DNA of 9,184 bases. Source: Planctomycetota bacterium (GTDB lineage: Bacteria; Planctomycetota; UBA8108; UBA1146). The position numbers and the translations under genes were made by a program. Under the pieces are notes generated by a model. The model saw only the letters and a program-made list of their open reading frames with translations, had not been told where the DNA came from and made no database searches. Of this stretch, positions 1 through 6,097 are shown piece by piece. The stretch is taken from NCBI GenBank assembly GCA_002691835.1, contig NZJA01000089.1:1-9184 (forward strand). Direction: 5' to 3'. Every line of letters starts with the position of its first letter. Position 1 is the first letter of the stretch.

Positions 1-1
1 G

Positions 2-1060
2 GGAAAACTCTTTGCAAAAATCAATCAGGATGCGACAGGGACAGAAGGGGTCATCTTCACCGAGGCCACTGCCATCGTCCTCGATAACCGGATTGCTCCT
101 CTGGCAACCGACACAACCCAGATCCGCTTCGATCTCACGGGGTCAGTCAGCCCGATCACCGTCGATGCCCGGTTAATTTACCGTAGAGCTCCCAGAGAAG
201 TGGTCGCTGACAAAGGCTGGCAACTCGATGGCCTTGGTCAATCCCTTGCGGATATCCAAGGGCCTGACTTTGGAACACTCATGGAGAATGCCAGTGCCAC
301 AGTAGAGGTCACGCCACCCAGCGTGTCGCCCTTCACTTTCCGGATTCCCGAAATTCTGAGTGACGGCGGGAGCCTCTTTTCTGCGACTCCGGAAATCCTG
401 CAAACCACCGGGTCACTCATCCCGTGTGGCGGATTTTCCATGGGAATCGGACATCTTGCGGGGGCCCTTCAGGCGACCGCCATCAACATGAGCAGTGAGC
501 TGGCCGCGATTGATAACAACACTGGCCCAGACTTTTTTGAAACAGCCATTCACCCCGATGGGATCACCATCGCCTGCTTGTTTGATTTCACACTCCAGCA
601 GAATCTGACCTTTGGCTCAAACGTGGCTATCGCAACCATTGACTATTCAGGAACTCTCCCCTCTCAAACTCCTTATCTCGATTTCGTCGACACTCTCGGT
701 CAACCAGTGGTTCAAAATGTGCTGGCAACCGTCGCAGGAGCATCCATTATTCCTGAAAAAGAGGGGGCTCAAATCATCGTCGTGATCACAGATCAGTTCA
801 TTCGCGGAGATACCAACATGGATGGGAACCGTGACATCGGTGACCCCATCACCTTGCTCGGCGTTCTTTTTGCCGGTGAGACCGCCATCGATTGCGACGA
901 CGCTCTCGATGCGAATGACGACGGACTCGTCGACATCGCCGATTCCATCCAGATCCTCTCATACCTCTTCGGTGGTGCAGACTCACTCCCGCTCCCCGAC
1001 GTCTGTGGTGCAGATCCGACCGTCGATGGGCTCGACTGTCCGGGCTACATTTGCCCTTGA
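2..1060 (+). CDS. 3' part of a cohesin-like/dockerin-repeat surface protein (5' end outside window)
   Basis: The frame is open from the left edge to TGA 1058-1060, so 352 C-terminal residues are visible and the true start lies upstream; the internal GTG at 200 is not a start because the frame and the fold continue before it. Residues 1-66 are a beta-rich segment ending in a 'RLIYRR' strand, a type I associate with the C-terminal parts of planctomycete multihaem or exported proteins (weak recollection). Residues about 138-262 resemble the cohesin-like adhesion domain (GFSMGIGHL, NNTGPDFFE, LDFVDTLGQPVVQNVL, ending ASIIPEKEGAQIIVV). Residues 268-326 are two dockerin/EF-hand repeats with acidic Ca-binding loops (GDTNMDGNRDIGD and DANDDGLVDIAD), each followed by a hydrophobic helix ending in LF. 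The tail holds paired cysteines (VCGADPT...LDC). The likely role is extracellular or periplasmic, Ca-stabilised adhesion or assembly; the catalytic or sensory part, if any, is not visible. The 3' end overlaps dprA tail to tail. Confidence 0.85.
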   Translation, partial: GKLFAKINQDATGTEGVIFTEATAIVLDNRIAPLATDTTQIRFDLTGSVSPITVDARLIYRRAPREVVADKGWQLDGLGQSLADIQGPDFGTLMENASATVEVTPPSVSPFTFRIPEILSDGGSLFSATPEILQTTGSLIPCGGFSMGIGHLAGALQATAINMSSELAAIDNNTGPDFFETAIHPDGITIACLFDFTLQQNLTFGSNVAIATIDYSGTLPSQTPYLDFVDTLGQPVVQNVLATVAGASIIPEKEGAQIIVVITDQFIRGDTNMDGNRDIGDPITLLGVLFAGETAIDCDDALDANDDGLVDIADSIQILSYLFGGADSLPLPDVCGADPTVDGLDCPGYICP

Positions 1061-2022
1061 TTCAGGTCTTGTTCCTTGCCGAAACGGTGACGCTCTTGCC
1101 AGCTCCACCAAACCTGAAGAAGAAATGCAGCAGACCAGCCGGTCTGCTGCTGCAAAGTGGCCAGATCTCCCGCCCCTGCGGGTTCTGAGAATCTTTCATC
1201 CAGGCCACACAGCTTCCATAAACGCTTCAATCTTCGTTCCTCCACTGTTCGGACGTGCAGATCCCGGTGCCCATTTACCCACTCCAGGATCGACTCGACC
1301 GATTCCACCAATACGGCTCCTTCACGAATCAACGCATGACAACCCGTATGTTGTCCCCGCTCGACAGCACCTGGATAAGCCAAGACTTCGCGGCCCATCT
1401 CTTGTGCTCGATGCGCCGTCCCCAAAGAACCTGATTTTTTTGTCGCCTCGATCACGACCACCGCTTCAGACCATGCACTGATCAATCGGTTCCTTTGTGG
1501 AAAATGAAAACCTCTCGGAGGAGTACCCGGAGGATACTCACTCAAAATTGCCCCTCCGGCCTCGACAATCTCATGAGCGAGCAGCTGATTCTCAGGAGGA
1601 TAGATCTTTGGGAATCCATTTCCGATGATCGCCACAGGGGGAACGTCCCCCTTTAATGCGCCCCTCAGTGCGGCGGCATCAATCCCTCGGGCCAAACCAC
1701 TGATCACTGAAATACCCGCCTGCGAAAGCTGTAAGCCGGCCTCTCTGGCTCGAGCGAGCCCCAACACCGATGCACGCCTCGACCCGACGATCGCCATCAC
1801 CCGACTTCCCTGAATTTTGAGAGGGCCCCATCTCCACAGATTTTCCGGTTGTGTCGAGCCGAGATCCTCAAATCCTTGCGGCCAATCATCGCTTTCTCGA
1901 AACCAAAGATATGGCTCAGGATTCAGGCTTGAATTTGAATTTCCAATCTGAGCTGCGTTCTGGCCCTTTAAAGCGGCGACAGAGAGTTCTTCACGACACT
2001 GCTTGCTGATCGATTTCCTCAT
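1045..2022 (-). CDS. dprA: DNA-processing protein DprA/Smf
   Basis: DprA is a cytoplasmic protein that binds incoming single-stranded DNA and loads RecA during natural transformation. The 325-residue product has the DprA Rossmann core: AIVGSRRAS (77-85), SGLARGIDAAA (108-118), YPPEN (141-145), LSEYPPGTPPRGFHFPQRNR (160-179), EATKKSGSL (192-200), YPG (216-218) and a closing HALIREGAVLV segment (229-239). A degenerate winged-helix-like C-terminus follows (about 286-315). The His usual after GIDAAA is Leu119 here. The N-terminus is short and lacks a convincing SAM-like domain. I chose ATG 2020-2022 over the TTG at 2089-2091 because AGGGAGGT sits six bases upstream of it; the longer form would only add a basic, low-information stretch. 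The gene is transcribed away from the sigma-54 operon and ends in TAG inside the last codons of the convergent dockerin gene. The family is certain; competence of the host is inferred. Confidence 0.93.
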   Translation of the reverse strand: MRKSISKQCREELSVAALKGQNAAQIGNSNSSLNPEPYLWFRESDDWPQGFEDLGSTQPENLWRWGPLKIQGSRVMAIVGSRRASVLGLARAREAGLQLSQAGISVISGLARGIDAAALRGALKGDVPPVAIIGNGFPKIYPPENQLLAHEIVEAGGAILSEYPPGTPPRGFHFPQRNRLISAWSEAVVVIEATKKSGSLGTAHRAQEMGREVLAYPGAVERGQHTGCHALIREGAVLVESVESILEWVNGHRDLHVRTVEERRLKRLWKLCGLDERFSEPAGAGDLATLQQQTGWSAAFLLQVWWSWQERHRFGKEQDLNQGQM

Positions 2023-2028
2023 TTTACG

Positions 2029-2036
2029 ACCTCCCT
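2029..2036 (-). promoter_or_regulatory. Ribosome-binding site deciding the dprA start
   Basis: On the minus strand AGGGAGGT is followed by six bases (CGTAAA) and then ATG. This strong Shine-Dalgarno match supports the ATG at 2020-2022 as the dprA start, not the upstream TTG. Confidence 0.75.
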
Positions 2037-2215
2037 GCTTTTGAACTTTCTTGCGAATGACCCGCCTCCGCCAGCGCCAGGGTTGAGACAACGACCGCAG
2101 GAGGTCAGCTGTCAGTGCGTGGTTTTAAATCAATGACGGGCGAATCAACCGCTTTGCAATAAGGCAGACGGAGTCAGAGTCCACCCCTCTGTGTCATCTT
2201 CGCGGATGCCGGGAT

Positions 2216-2231
2216 TGGCATGCCCCTTGCA
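2216..2231 (+). promoter_or_regulatory. Sigma-54 (RpoN) promoter, -24/-12 elements
   Basis: The sequence TGGCATGCCCCTTGCA matches the RpoN consensus TGGCACG-N4-TTGCW with one change in the conserved positions (C to T), and the preceding base is the preferred pyrimidine. The GG (2217-2218) and GC (2229-2230) doublets are separated by exactly ten bases, as required. Transcription would start near 2242, leaving a ~65-base leader before ATG 2307. It points at the zinc-ribbon/LTXXQ/lipoprotein/rlmN cluster. No sigma-70 promoter of comparable quality was seen in front of that cluster. Such a promoter needs an AAA+ enhancer-binding activator, which is not encoded in this window. Confidence 0.7.
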
Positions 2232-2306
2232 TGGTCAAGAGATACGCACCTTGACTGAGAAAGGTGATTAGAACTTCAATCCCGATTTTGGAAGGAGTCA
2301 GGTTTG

Positions 2307-2593
2307 ATGGAGATCGTCAAAGAATTTCAGGCGGACCGATTTACGTCCCTCGCCCTTTGGTTTCATTTTTGTAACACGTACCAATTGGAGATTTGCCCAC
2401 GCTGCCAACGCAGTGCCCGGCAATGTCAATCATCTCCCGTCCCATCCTGGAGCTGGACCTGCTCTTCTTGCAGTTCGGAAACGAACCATCGTCCAGCCCC
2501 CACTGTGGCTCCGGAATCGATGAGAGCAGATGCTGTAGGTGTCAAAGCTTCGATCCACCATGGAGTGGGGTCCACCTCCCCACTTACATTTGA
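2307..2593 (+). pseudogene. Small zinc-ribbon protein gene, apparently frameshifted near 2474
   Basis: ATG 2307 follows AAGGAG with a nine-base gap, in the leader of the sigma-54 promoter. The first frame gives MEIVKEFQADRF... then C30PRC33, C40 and W50TC52SSC55, a clear zinc-ribbon style. Read straight on, it becomes Cys-free, low-complexity sequence to 2636. The -1 frame from about 2474 instead continues the motif: FGNEPSSSPHCGSG, then SRCCRCQSFDPPWSG, ending TGA 2591-2593. The joined product of ~95 residues reads W-x-C-x2-C-x3-N-x7-C, close to RanBP2-type or double zinc ribbons, with the final Cys of that module missing. I saw no classical slippery heptamer at the joint, so a real one-base deletion or a sequencing error is more likely than programmed frameshifting. 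If unshifted, the gene would be 2307-2636. The function is unknown; zinc binding is inferred from the cysteines. Confidence 0.5.
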
Positions 2594-2659
2594 AGCAAAA
2601 CTGGCATTCCCAAAATTTAAAAATCGTGTAGCCTGAGGTCGGGCGTTGCCGCCGCCCTT

Positions 2660-2674
2660 GACCCTGAAAGGGTC
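2660..2674 (+). promoter_or_regulatory. Hairpin covering the ribosome-binding site of the LTXXQ gene
   Basis: GACCCT-GAA-AGGGTC forms a perfect 6-bp stem with a 3-base loop. Its loop and 3' arm contain AAAGGG, the best Shine-Dalgarno candidate for ATG 2682 (nine-base gap). Pairing would mask the site, so translation may depend on ribosomes arriving from the upstream frame or on other folding. A second small stem (GGGCG 2641-2645 with CGCCC 2653-2657) lies just before it. A regulatory role is inference. Confidence 0.3.
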
Positions 2675-2681
2675 CTTGTCG

Positions 2682-3095
2682 ATGACAAAAACTGATCTGA
2701 TTCAGCGCTTCTTCGGGTCTCATCTCCGAAGCCGAGCTTCTATTTTCCTTCTCGCCATCATCACTGCAAGCCTGCTGACTCACAGCTTCGACAGCATGAC
2801 TCCGAGCCCTATCCAAAATCTCTATCAAAAAATTGAACGACTGGATCTCGAACCTGAGCAAAGAAAAGCTCTTCGAGCCGTTCGTAATCTGTTAATTGAA
2901 GAACAAGCTTTAGCTGATCACCCTGTCAACACAGACCAGGTCCTTTTGTCGATTGCCGGAATCCTGACAGAGAAACAATTCCACGATTTCTCAGGCAAAG
3001 CCAAGGATGCACGTCAGAAACTTCGGTATGAACTGAGACAGATTCGTGCTGAGATGGCACTCCACGGAGAGGAACACTTCCTCTCTCGCCGCTAG
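2682..3095 (+). CDS. Spy/CpxP/ZraP-like LTXXQ periplasmic protein
   Basis: The 137-residue product starts with a basic N-terminus and one hydrophobic segment (about residues 19-33, IFLLAIITASLL), an uncleaved anchor or signal peptide. The remainder is predicted all-helical and highly charged. It carries the two hairpin signatures of the LTXXQ family: LDLEPEQRKAL (54-64) and ILTEKQ (94-99), each starting an amphipathic helix. Family members (Spy, CpxP, ZraP, CnrX-like) are periplasmic chaperones or envelope-stress and metal sensors. I chose ATG 2682 over TTG 2646 because it gives a normal export N-terminus. The first copy of the 26-bp tandem repeat supplies the last codons and TAG stop. Residues His128 and His132 near the C-terminus could bind metal, but this is not a family-diagnostic motif. 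The fold assignment is from motif and length only. Confidence 0.65.
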   Translation: MTKTDLIQRFFGSHLRSRASIFLLAIITASLLTHSFDSMTPSPIQNLYQKIERLDLEPEQRKALRAVRNLLIEEQALADHPVNTDQVLLSIAGILTEKQFHDFSGKAKDARQKLRYELRQIRAEMALHGEEHFLSRR

Positions 3096-3132
3096 GAGAA
3101 CACGGTCTCTCTCGCCGCAAGGAGAACACGGT
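3081..3132 (+). repeat. 26-bp tandem duplication across a gene junction
   Basis: Two head-to-tail 26-bp copies (3081-3106 and 3107-3132) differ at one base, the T at 3093 against A at 3119. Copy 1 contains the end of the LTXXQ gene and its TAG stop (GCTAGGAG). Copy 2 reads GCAAGGAG and supplies the AAGGAG ribosome-binding site plus the first two bases of the GTG start of the lipoprotein gene. The likely ancestor had stop, Shine-Dalgarno and start within one copy, with only 35 bases fewer one unit between the genes. Since 26 is not a multiple of three, the duplication is tolerated because it lies between coding frames. Confidence 0.9.
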
Positions 3133-3781
3133 GCCCTCAAATCAGCCCCCCAGCCCCTGGAACTGCTCTAAGCGATTTCAGCCATCGCTCAGGATGTTGA
3201 GTGTTCCTTTAGTGATCATCCTAATGATCTCTGCCGGTTGCCAAAGTGTCGACAAAACCTCTGGTTCAGAGACGAACAAACGCCGCACTGCCAAATCCCG
3301 ACAACAGGAAATTCACTGGAGCTCGACTCTGTATTTCGGTGAAACACGATTTCGTTTCCAGTTACCCACCGAGGAAAGCGACGCCAAGCCAATCTTCGGG
3401 CACTCGGATCGCAAAGACTTTTTCGAAGTCTTTGGCGTTCGTGTTTATCGCGACCGTAATCGATTCAAGGTCGGATCATCGATGTTTCGCTGGGACAGAG
3501 ATAGCATCATCTGGATCCATTCCCCTCCCACAGCATCAAATCCCTTCCAACGAAGTCAGGGGTCCGTGGATCTCACATTTTTTGGTGACGGTGCAGAACC
3601 CGTCGTCGAAGAACAGGATCCACAAGGCGGATTCGTCTGGACTTTCAAAAATGCCCGGGTGGTTCTTTCTTCAGATTCCTCCCTCTCCTATCACTTTCGG
3701 GGGAATCAAACACGAATGCCCGGTAGTATTCATCTGATCCTGGGACCCCAGGGCGAACTCCTGGAGAAACAGAGCCGATGA
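3131..3781 (+). CDS. Lipoprotein of unknown function preceding rlmN
   Basis: GTG 3131 is used as start because AAGGAG (3119-3124) lies six bases upstream; ATG 3194 is an alternative that would still keep the signal peptide. The 216-residue product has a basic N-region, a hydrophobic core (about 22-34, MLSVPLVIILMIS) and the lipobox I-S-A-G-C37, so it should be lipidated at Cys37 and membrane-attached on the outer face. A polar Ser/Lys/Arg-rich linker (38-60) is followed by a beta-rich domain with many aromatic residues (STLYFGETRFRFQL, FFEVFGVRVYRDRNRFKVG, SIIWIH, GGFVWTFKNARVVL). I do not recognise the family. The TGA stop overlaps the rlmN ATG (ATGA, 3778-3781), which indicates translational coupling and operon membership. 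Confidence 0.8.
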   Translation: MPSNQPPSPWNCSKRFQPSLRMLSVPLVIILMISAGCQSVDKTSGSETNKRRTAKSRQQEIHWSSTLYFGETRFRFQLPTEESDAKPIFGHSDRKDFFEVFGVRVYRDRNRFKVGSSMFRWDRDSIIWIHSPPTASNPFQRSQGSVDLTFFGDGAEPVVEEQDPQGGFVWTFKNARVVLSSDSSLSYHFRGNQTRMPGSIHLILGPQGELLEKQSR

Positions 3782-4872
3782 ATTCGTCAACAAACCCCGC
3801 CGGACACCTGCTTGACGGTGACCCCGCTGAACTCGATCAAAACCTCACCCGTTGGTGTAAAGATCGAGGCCTGCCTGCATACCGCGGGCGGCAGATCCGT
3901 GAGCATCTGTTCGAACAGAGAACCCTTCTCGCATCCGATATGACGAGTCTCTCCAAAACAATCCGGGAAGACTTGGCCACTGATCTGCTCGCACCCCCCG
4001 TCACCATCGACACGGTGCTTCGCTCGACCGATGGAACCCTGAAGTTCCTCTTTCGGCTAAAAGATGGGAAATCTGTCGAATCTGTCTGGATTCCGACACA
4101 GGATCGCGGAACCCTTTGCGTATCGAGTCAGGTGGGCTGTGCTGCCGGCTGTACCTTCTGTGCCACAGGGACAATGAAGCTCTCACGAAACCTCACTCCC
4201 AGTGAAATCGTCGGTCAATGGCATGCTGTGGACCACTTCACCCGCAACGAAGGGAAAGTCGGAGTCACCCAGATCGTCTTCATGGGTATGGGAGAGCCGC
4301 TTCACAATTTCGGCTCAGTCTCCAGATCTCTGCACTGGCTCACATCTCCAGACGGATTCGCCATGAGCCCGCGTCGGATCACCGTCTCGACCGTAGGAAT
4401 CGTGCCGAAGATCCCTCGACTGATCGAAGAGCACCCGCAGATCCGCCTGGCAGTCAGCCTGCACAGTGCAGTCGATGAAACTCGCGCCCGAATCGTCCCC
4501 ATCCAGGCCAAGCATCGACTCTCGGACCTCCTCGACACGCTCTCCAAACTTCGCCACAAGATTCGTCGAATCAGCCTCGAGTATGTGGTGCTGCCTGGAG
4601 TCAATGATGACGTCCAAGAGGCTCTCGCTCTGGCTGCATTTGCCCGCAAATGCCATGGTCATATCAATCTGTTACCTTTTCACCCCTTTGAGGGTGCGCC
4701 TTTTCGTGCAGCAGATGAAGACACGGTTGAACGCTTTCGGGAAGAAGTCTGCCGCCACTACGATGGGCAAGTCACAGCCAGACGCAGCAGGGGGCTCGAC
4801 ATCGATGGAGCCTGCGGACAGCTTGTGTTGAAATCAGGATCGGCCGTCAAGGACGAGGACGATCAGCCCTAA
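3778..4872 (+). CDS. rlmN: 23S rRNA (adenine-2503-C2)/tRNA (adenine-37-C2) methyltransferase RlmN
   Basis: RlmN is a cytoplasmic radical-SAM enzyme that methylates C2 of A2503 in 23S rRNA and of A37 in a subset of tRNAs, supporting decoding accuracy. The 364 residues match the usual family length. Residues about 12-100 form the N-terminal RNA-binding part (WCKDRGLPAYRGRQI). The 4Fe-4S/SAM motif is C121-A-A-G-C125-T-F-C128, SAM binding uses GMGEPL (170-175), and the two catalytic cysteines are Cys114 (GTLCVSSQVG) and Cys346 in the diagnostic RGLDIDGACGQL. VVLPGVND (270-277) is also typical. All key residues are present. The start overlaps the lipoprotein stop by four bases, so expression is probably coupled to that gene and to the sigma-54 promoter unless an internal promoter exists. 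The stop is TAA, followed by a strong terminator hairpin. Confidence 0.97.
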   Translation: MNSSTNPAGHLLDGDPAELDQNLTRWCKDRGLPAYRGRQIREHLFEQRTLLASDMTSLSKTIREDLATDLLAPPVTIDTVLRSTDGTLKFLFRLKDGKSVESVWIPTQDRGTLCVSSQVGCAAGCTFCATGTMKLSRNLTPSEIVGQWHAVDHFTRNEGKVGVTQIVFMGMGEPLHNFGSVSRSLHWLTSPDGFAMSPRRITVSTVGIVPKIPRLIEEHPQIRLAVSLHSAVDETRARIVPIQAKHRLSDLLDTLSKLRHKIRRISLEYVVLPGVNDDVQEALALAAFARKCHGHINLLPFHPFEGAPFRAADEDTVERFREEVCRHYDGQVTARRSRGLDIDGACGQLVLKSGSAVKDEDDQP

Positions 4873-4899
4873 CCCCAGAACCAAAACTTCAGTTCCACC

Positions 4900-4943
4900 A
4901 AAAAAAAAGGGTGTGACCGTCACAACGGTCACACCCTTTCTTC
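4900..4943. terminator. Bidirectional intrinsic terminator between convergent genes
   Basis: A perfect 15-bp stem, AAAGGGTGTGACCGT (4906-4920) and its complement (4925-4939), encloses a four-base loop CACA. Nine A residues (4900-4908) lie on the left, giving a U-tract for minus-strand transcripts, and a T-rich run (CTTTCTTC) lies on the right for plus-strand transcripts. It sits between the rlmN stop and the stop of the minus-strand LolA-like gene, so it can end both. Confidence 0.9.
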
Positions 4944-4960
4944 ATACCTTGAGGATTCGA

Positions 4961-6097
4961 TTAACGACGCCCCTCAGGAGTCTCTTTCGCAGGAGCTGGC
5001 TCTGGTGTCGGCTTCGGAGCGGGCTTCGGAGCAGGCTTCGGCTTGGGCTTTTCCCATACTGGCTTGGGTTTCGGCTTGGGCTTCTCCCAAACGGGTTTCT
5101 TTTCACCATCCTTGGCGGCATCGCCAGCGGTTTCTCCCTCTGCCTCTTTCGCACGGGCAGCCTCACGCTCACGGCGAACCTCTTCAAAAGATCGACCATC
5201 TGGACGACCAAAGATGTTTGAGGAGACCCCAGCATTCAGGGTGACTTCATCGAAGTTCACCTCAAGGCTGAGTTCACCATCTTCAAAGATCTTTTTGGCG
5301 ATCGGTGTTTTGATCCACTGATTGCGATCATCACTGAAACGAATCCGCGTGTAATCTTCATAGAAGACTTCCTTGGTGATGACGGCTGGGGCCTGACCTT
5401 CTTGCCAGGTCTTGCGCATCAACAGCCCATCTTCTTCAGCGAAGGCGAAGAGCATGCGCTGGTTTCCGGCAAAGGAGTTCAGTTCCACAACTTTGCAGGA
5501 CTTCCCCTGAACCGTGTCATCCTCGGCCAGCTTTGCAATGTAGCCGTTATCCGCAAAGGAACAAAAGAAGTCATCGATATGCTTATCCCAAACAAAAACG
5601 ATGAGAGTTTTGCCTGCAAGCGGAGAAACAGCTCCCATGGCTTTGACGAACGCTTTTTCGCCGTCATAAACCTGAACGAAATTCAAAGGCTCATTATTCT
5701 TGGTCAATCCCAAACCAGGGAGTTGCCATTCTTCACGAATCATCAAAGCGCCATCGTTACGCTTGAGGAAACGCGACATTTTCATGATCGTTTCATTCGT
5801 GGGTTCGATCTTCTTGTTACGGAAGCGCTCCACTCGATCCTGAATACTCTTCAGACGCTCCTTGCCGCCGACAGCTTCCAGGTATCGATCGATGACCGCG
5901 ATCGCCTCCGGATCACTGGTCGGCAGACCCAGAATGTCATCCACTGCTGCAGCGTCATCCTTTGCTACAGCTTCTTTGACCGCTCCTCCTGCGGGAGCCG
6001 GTGGGTCCTGAGCAATGACTTCAGTACAGAGAGTCATCGTCAACATCAGTGCAAGAGCAGGGCTAGCCAGCCATTTCATGATCGATCCAGCGTTCAT
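4961..6097 (-). CDS. Exported LolA-like protein with Pro/Lys-rich tail
   Basis: The 378-residue product has a signal peptide (MKWLASPALALMLTMTLCTEVIA, cleavage likely after Ala29, before QDPP). Residues about 62-85 carry DPEAIAVIDRYLEAVGGKERL, a helix-turn opening common in planctomycete proteins with a LolA/outer-membrane-lipoprotein-sorting-like fold. Residues 100-295 form the beta-rich body (FVQVYDGEKAFVKAMG, GKSCKVVELNSFAGNQRMLFAF, then GLLMRKTW). Residues 305-333 are a charged helix rich in Arg/Glu/Ala, and 334-370 a Pro/Lys tail with two tandem KPVWEKPKPKP units then (A/K/T/E)P dipeptides, probably an extended linker or surface tether. I chose ATG 6097 because GGAAGG lies nine bases upstream of it; ATG 6106 would directly abut that site. 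A role in lipid or lipoprotein handling is only inferred from fold resemblance. Confidence 0.75.
   Translation of the reverse strand: MNAGSIMKWLASPALALMLTMTLCTEVIAQDPPAPAGGAVKEAVAKDDAAAVDDILGLPTSDPEAIAVIDRYLEAVGGKERLKSIQDRVERFRNKKIEPTNETIMKMSRFLKRNDGALMIREEWQLPGLGLTKNNEPLNFVQVYDGEKAFVKAMGAVSPLAGKTLIVFVWDKHIDDFFCSFADNGYIAKLAEDDTVQGKSCKVVELNSFAGNQRMLFAFAEEDGLLMRKTWQEGQAPAVITKEVFYEDYTRIRFSDDRNQWIKTPIAKKIFEDGELSLEVNFDEVTLNAGVSSNIFGRPDGRSFEEVRREREAARAKEAEGETAGDAAKDGEKKPVWEKPKPKPKPVWEKPKPKPAPKPAPKPTPEPAPAKETPEGRR
5033..5098 (-). repeat. Two 33-bp in-frame repeats coding for KPVWEKPKPKP
   Basis: The units 5066-5098 and 5033-5065 encode the same 11 residues with several synonymous differences at third positions, so the protein repeat is older than a recent slippage and may be selected. 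It continues into an AP/KP/TP/EP stretch down to 4988. Confidence 0.85.

Larger units (their letters stand above)
2023..2306. other. Divergent intergenic region between dprA and the rlmN operon
   Basis: These 284 bases separate the divergent dprA and zinc-ribbon starts and hold no convincing gene. The clearest element is the sigma-54 type promoter at 2216-2231. A dyad ATGCC-N6-GGCAT (2206-2221) overlaps its -24 element. An imperfect dyad GGAGTCAGAGTCC lies near 2170-2182 and could be an activator site. On the minus strand TTGATT (2143-2148) and TAAAAC (2122-2127) form a weak sigma-70-like pair for dprA with a short 15-base spacer; I give that little weight. Confidence 0.6.

Noticed and set aside
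200..202. GTG as the start of the dockerin-type protein
   Set aside because: The frame is open to the window edge and the protein-like sequence continues without a break upstream; there is no ribosome-binding site before it.
822..1481. 219-residue plus-strand frame spanning the dockerin end and dprA
   Set aside because: It is Ser/Pro/Arg-rich shadow sequence out of frame with the clear dockerin repeats and antisense to dprA.
2478..2484. GGAAACG region as a programmed -1 slippery site
   Set aside because: It does not fit X-XXY-YYZ in the zero frame, and no convincing downstream pseudoknot or stem was seen.
2430..2861. 143-residue minus-strand frame over the zinc-ribbon and LTXXQ genes
   Set aside because: No recognisable motif or start signal, and it lies opposite frames with good ribosome-binding sites and family motifs.
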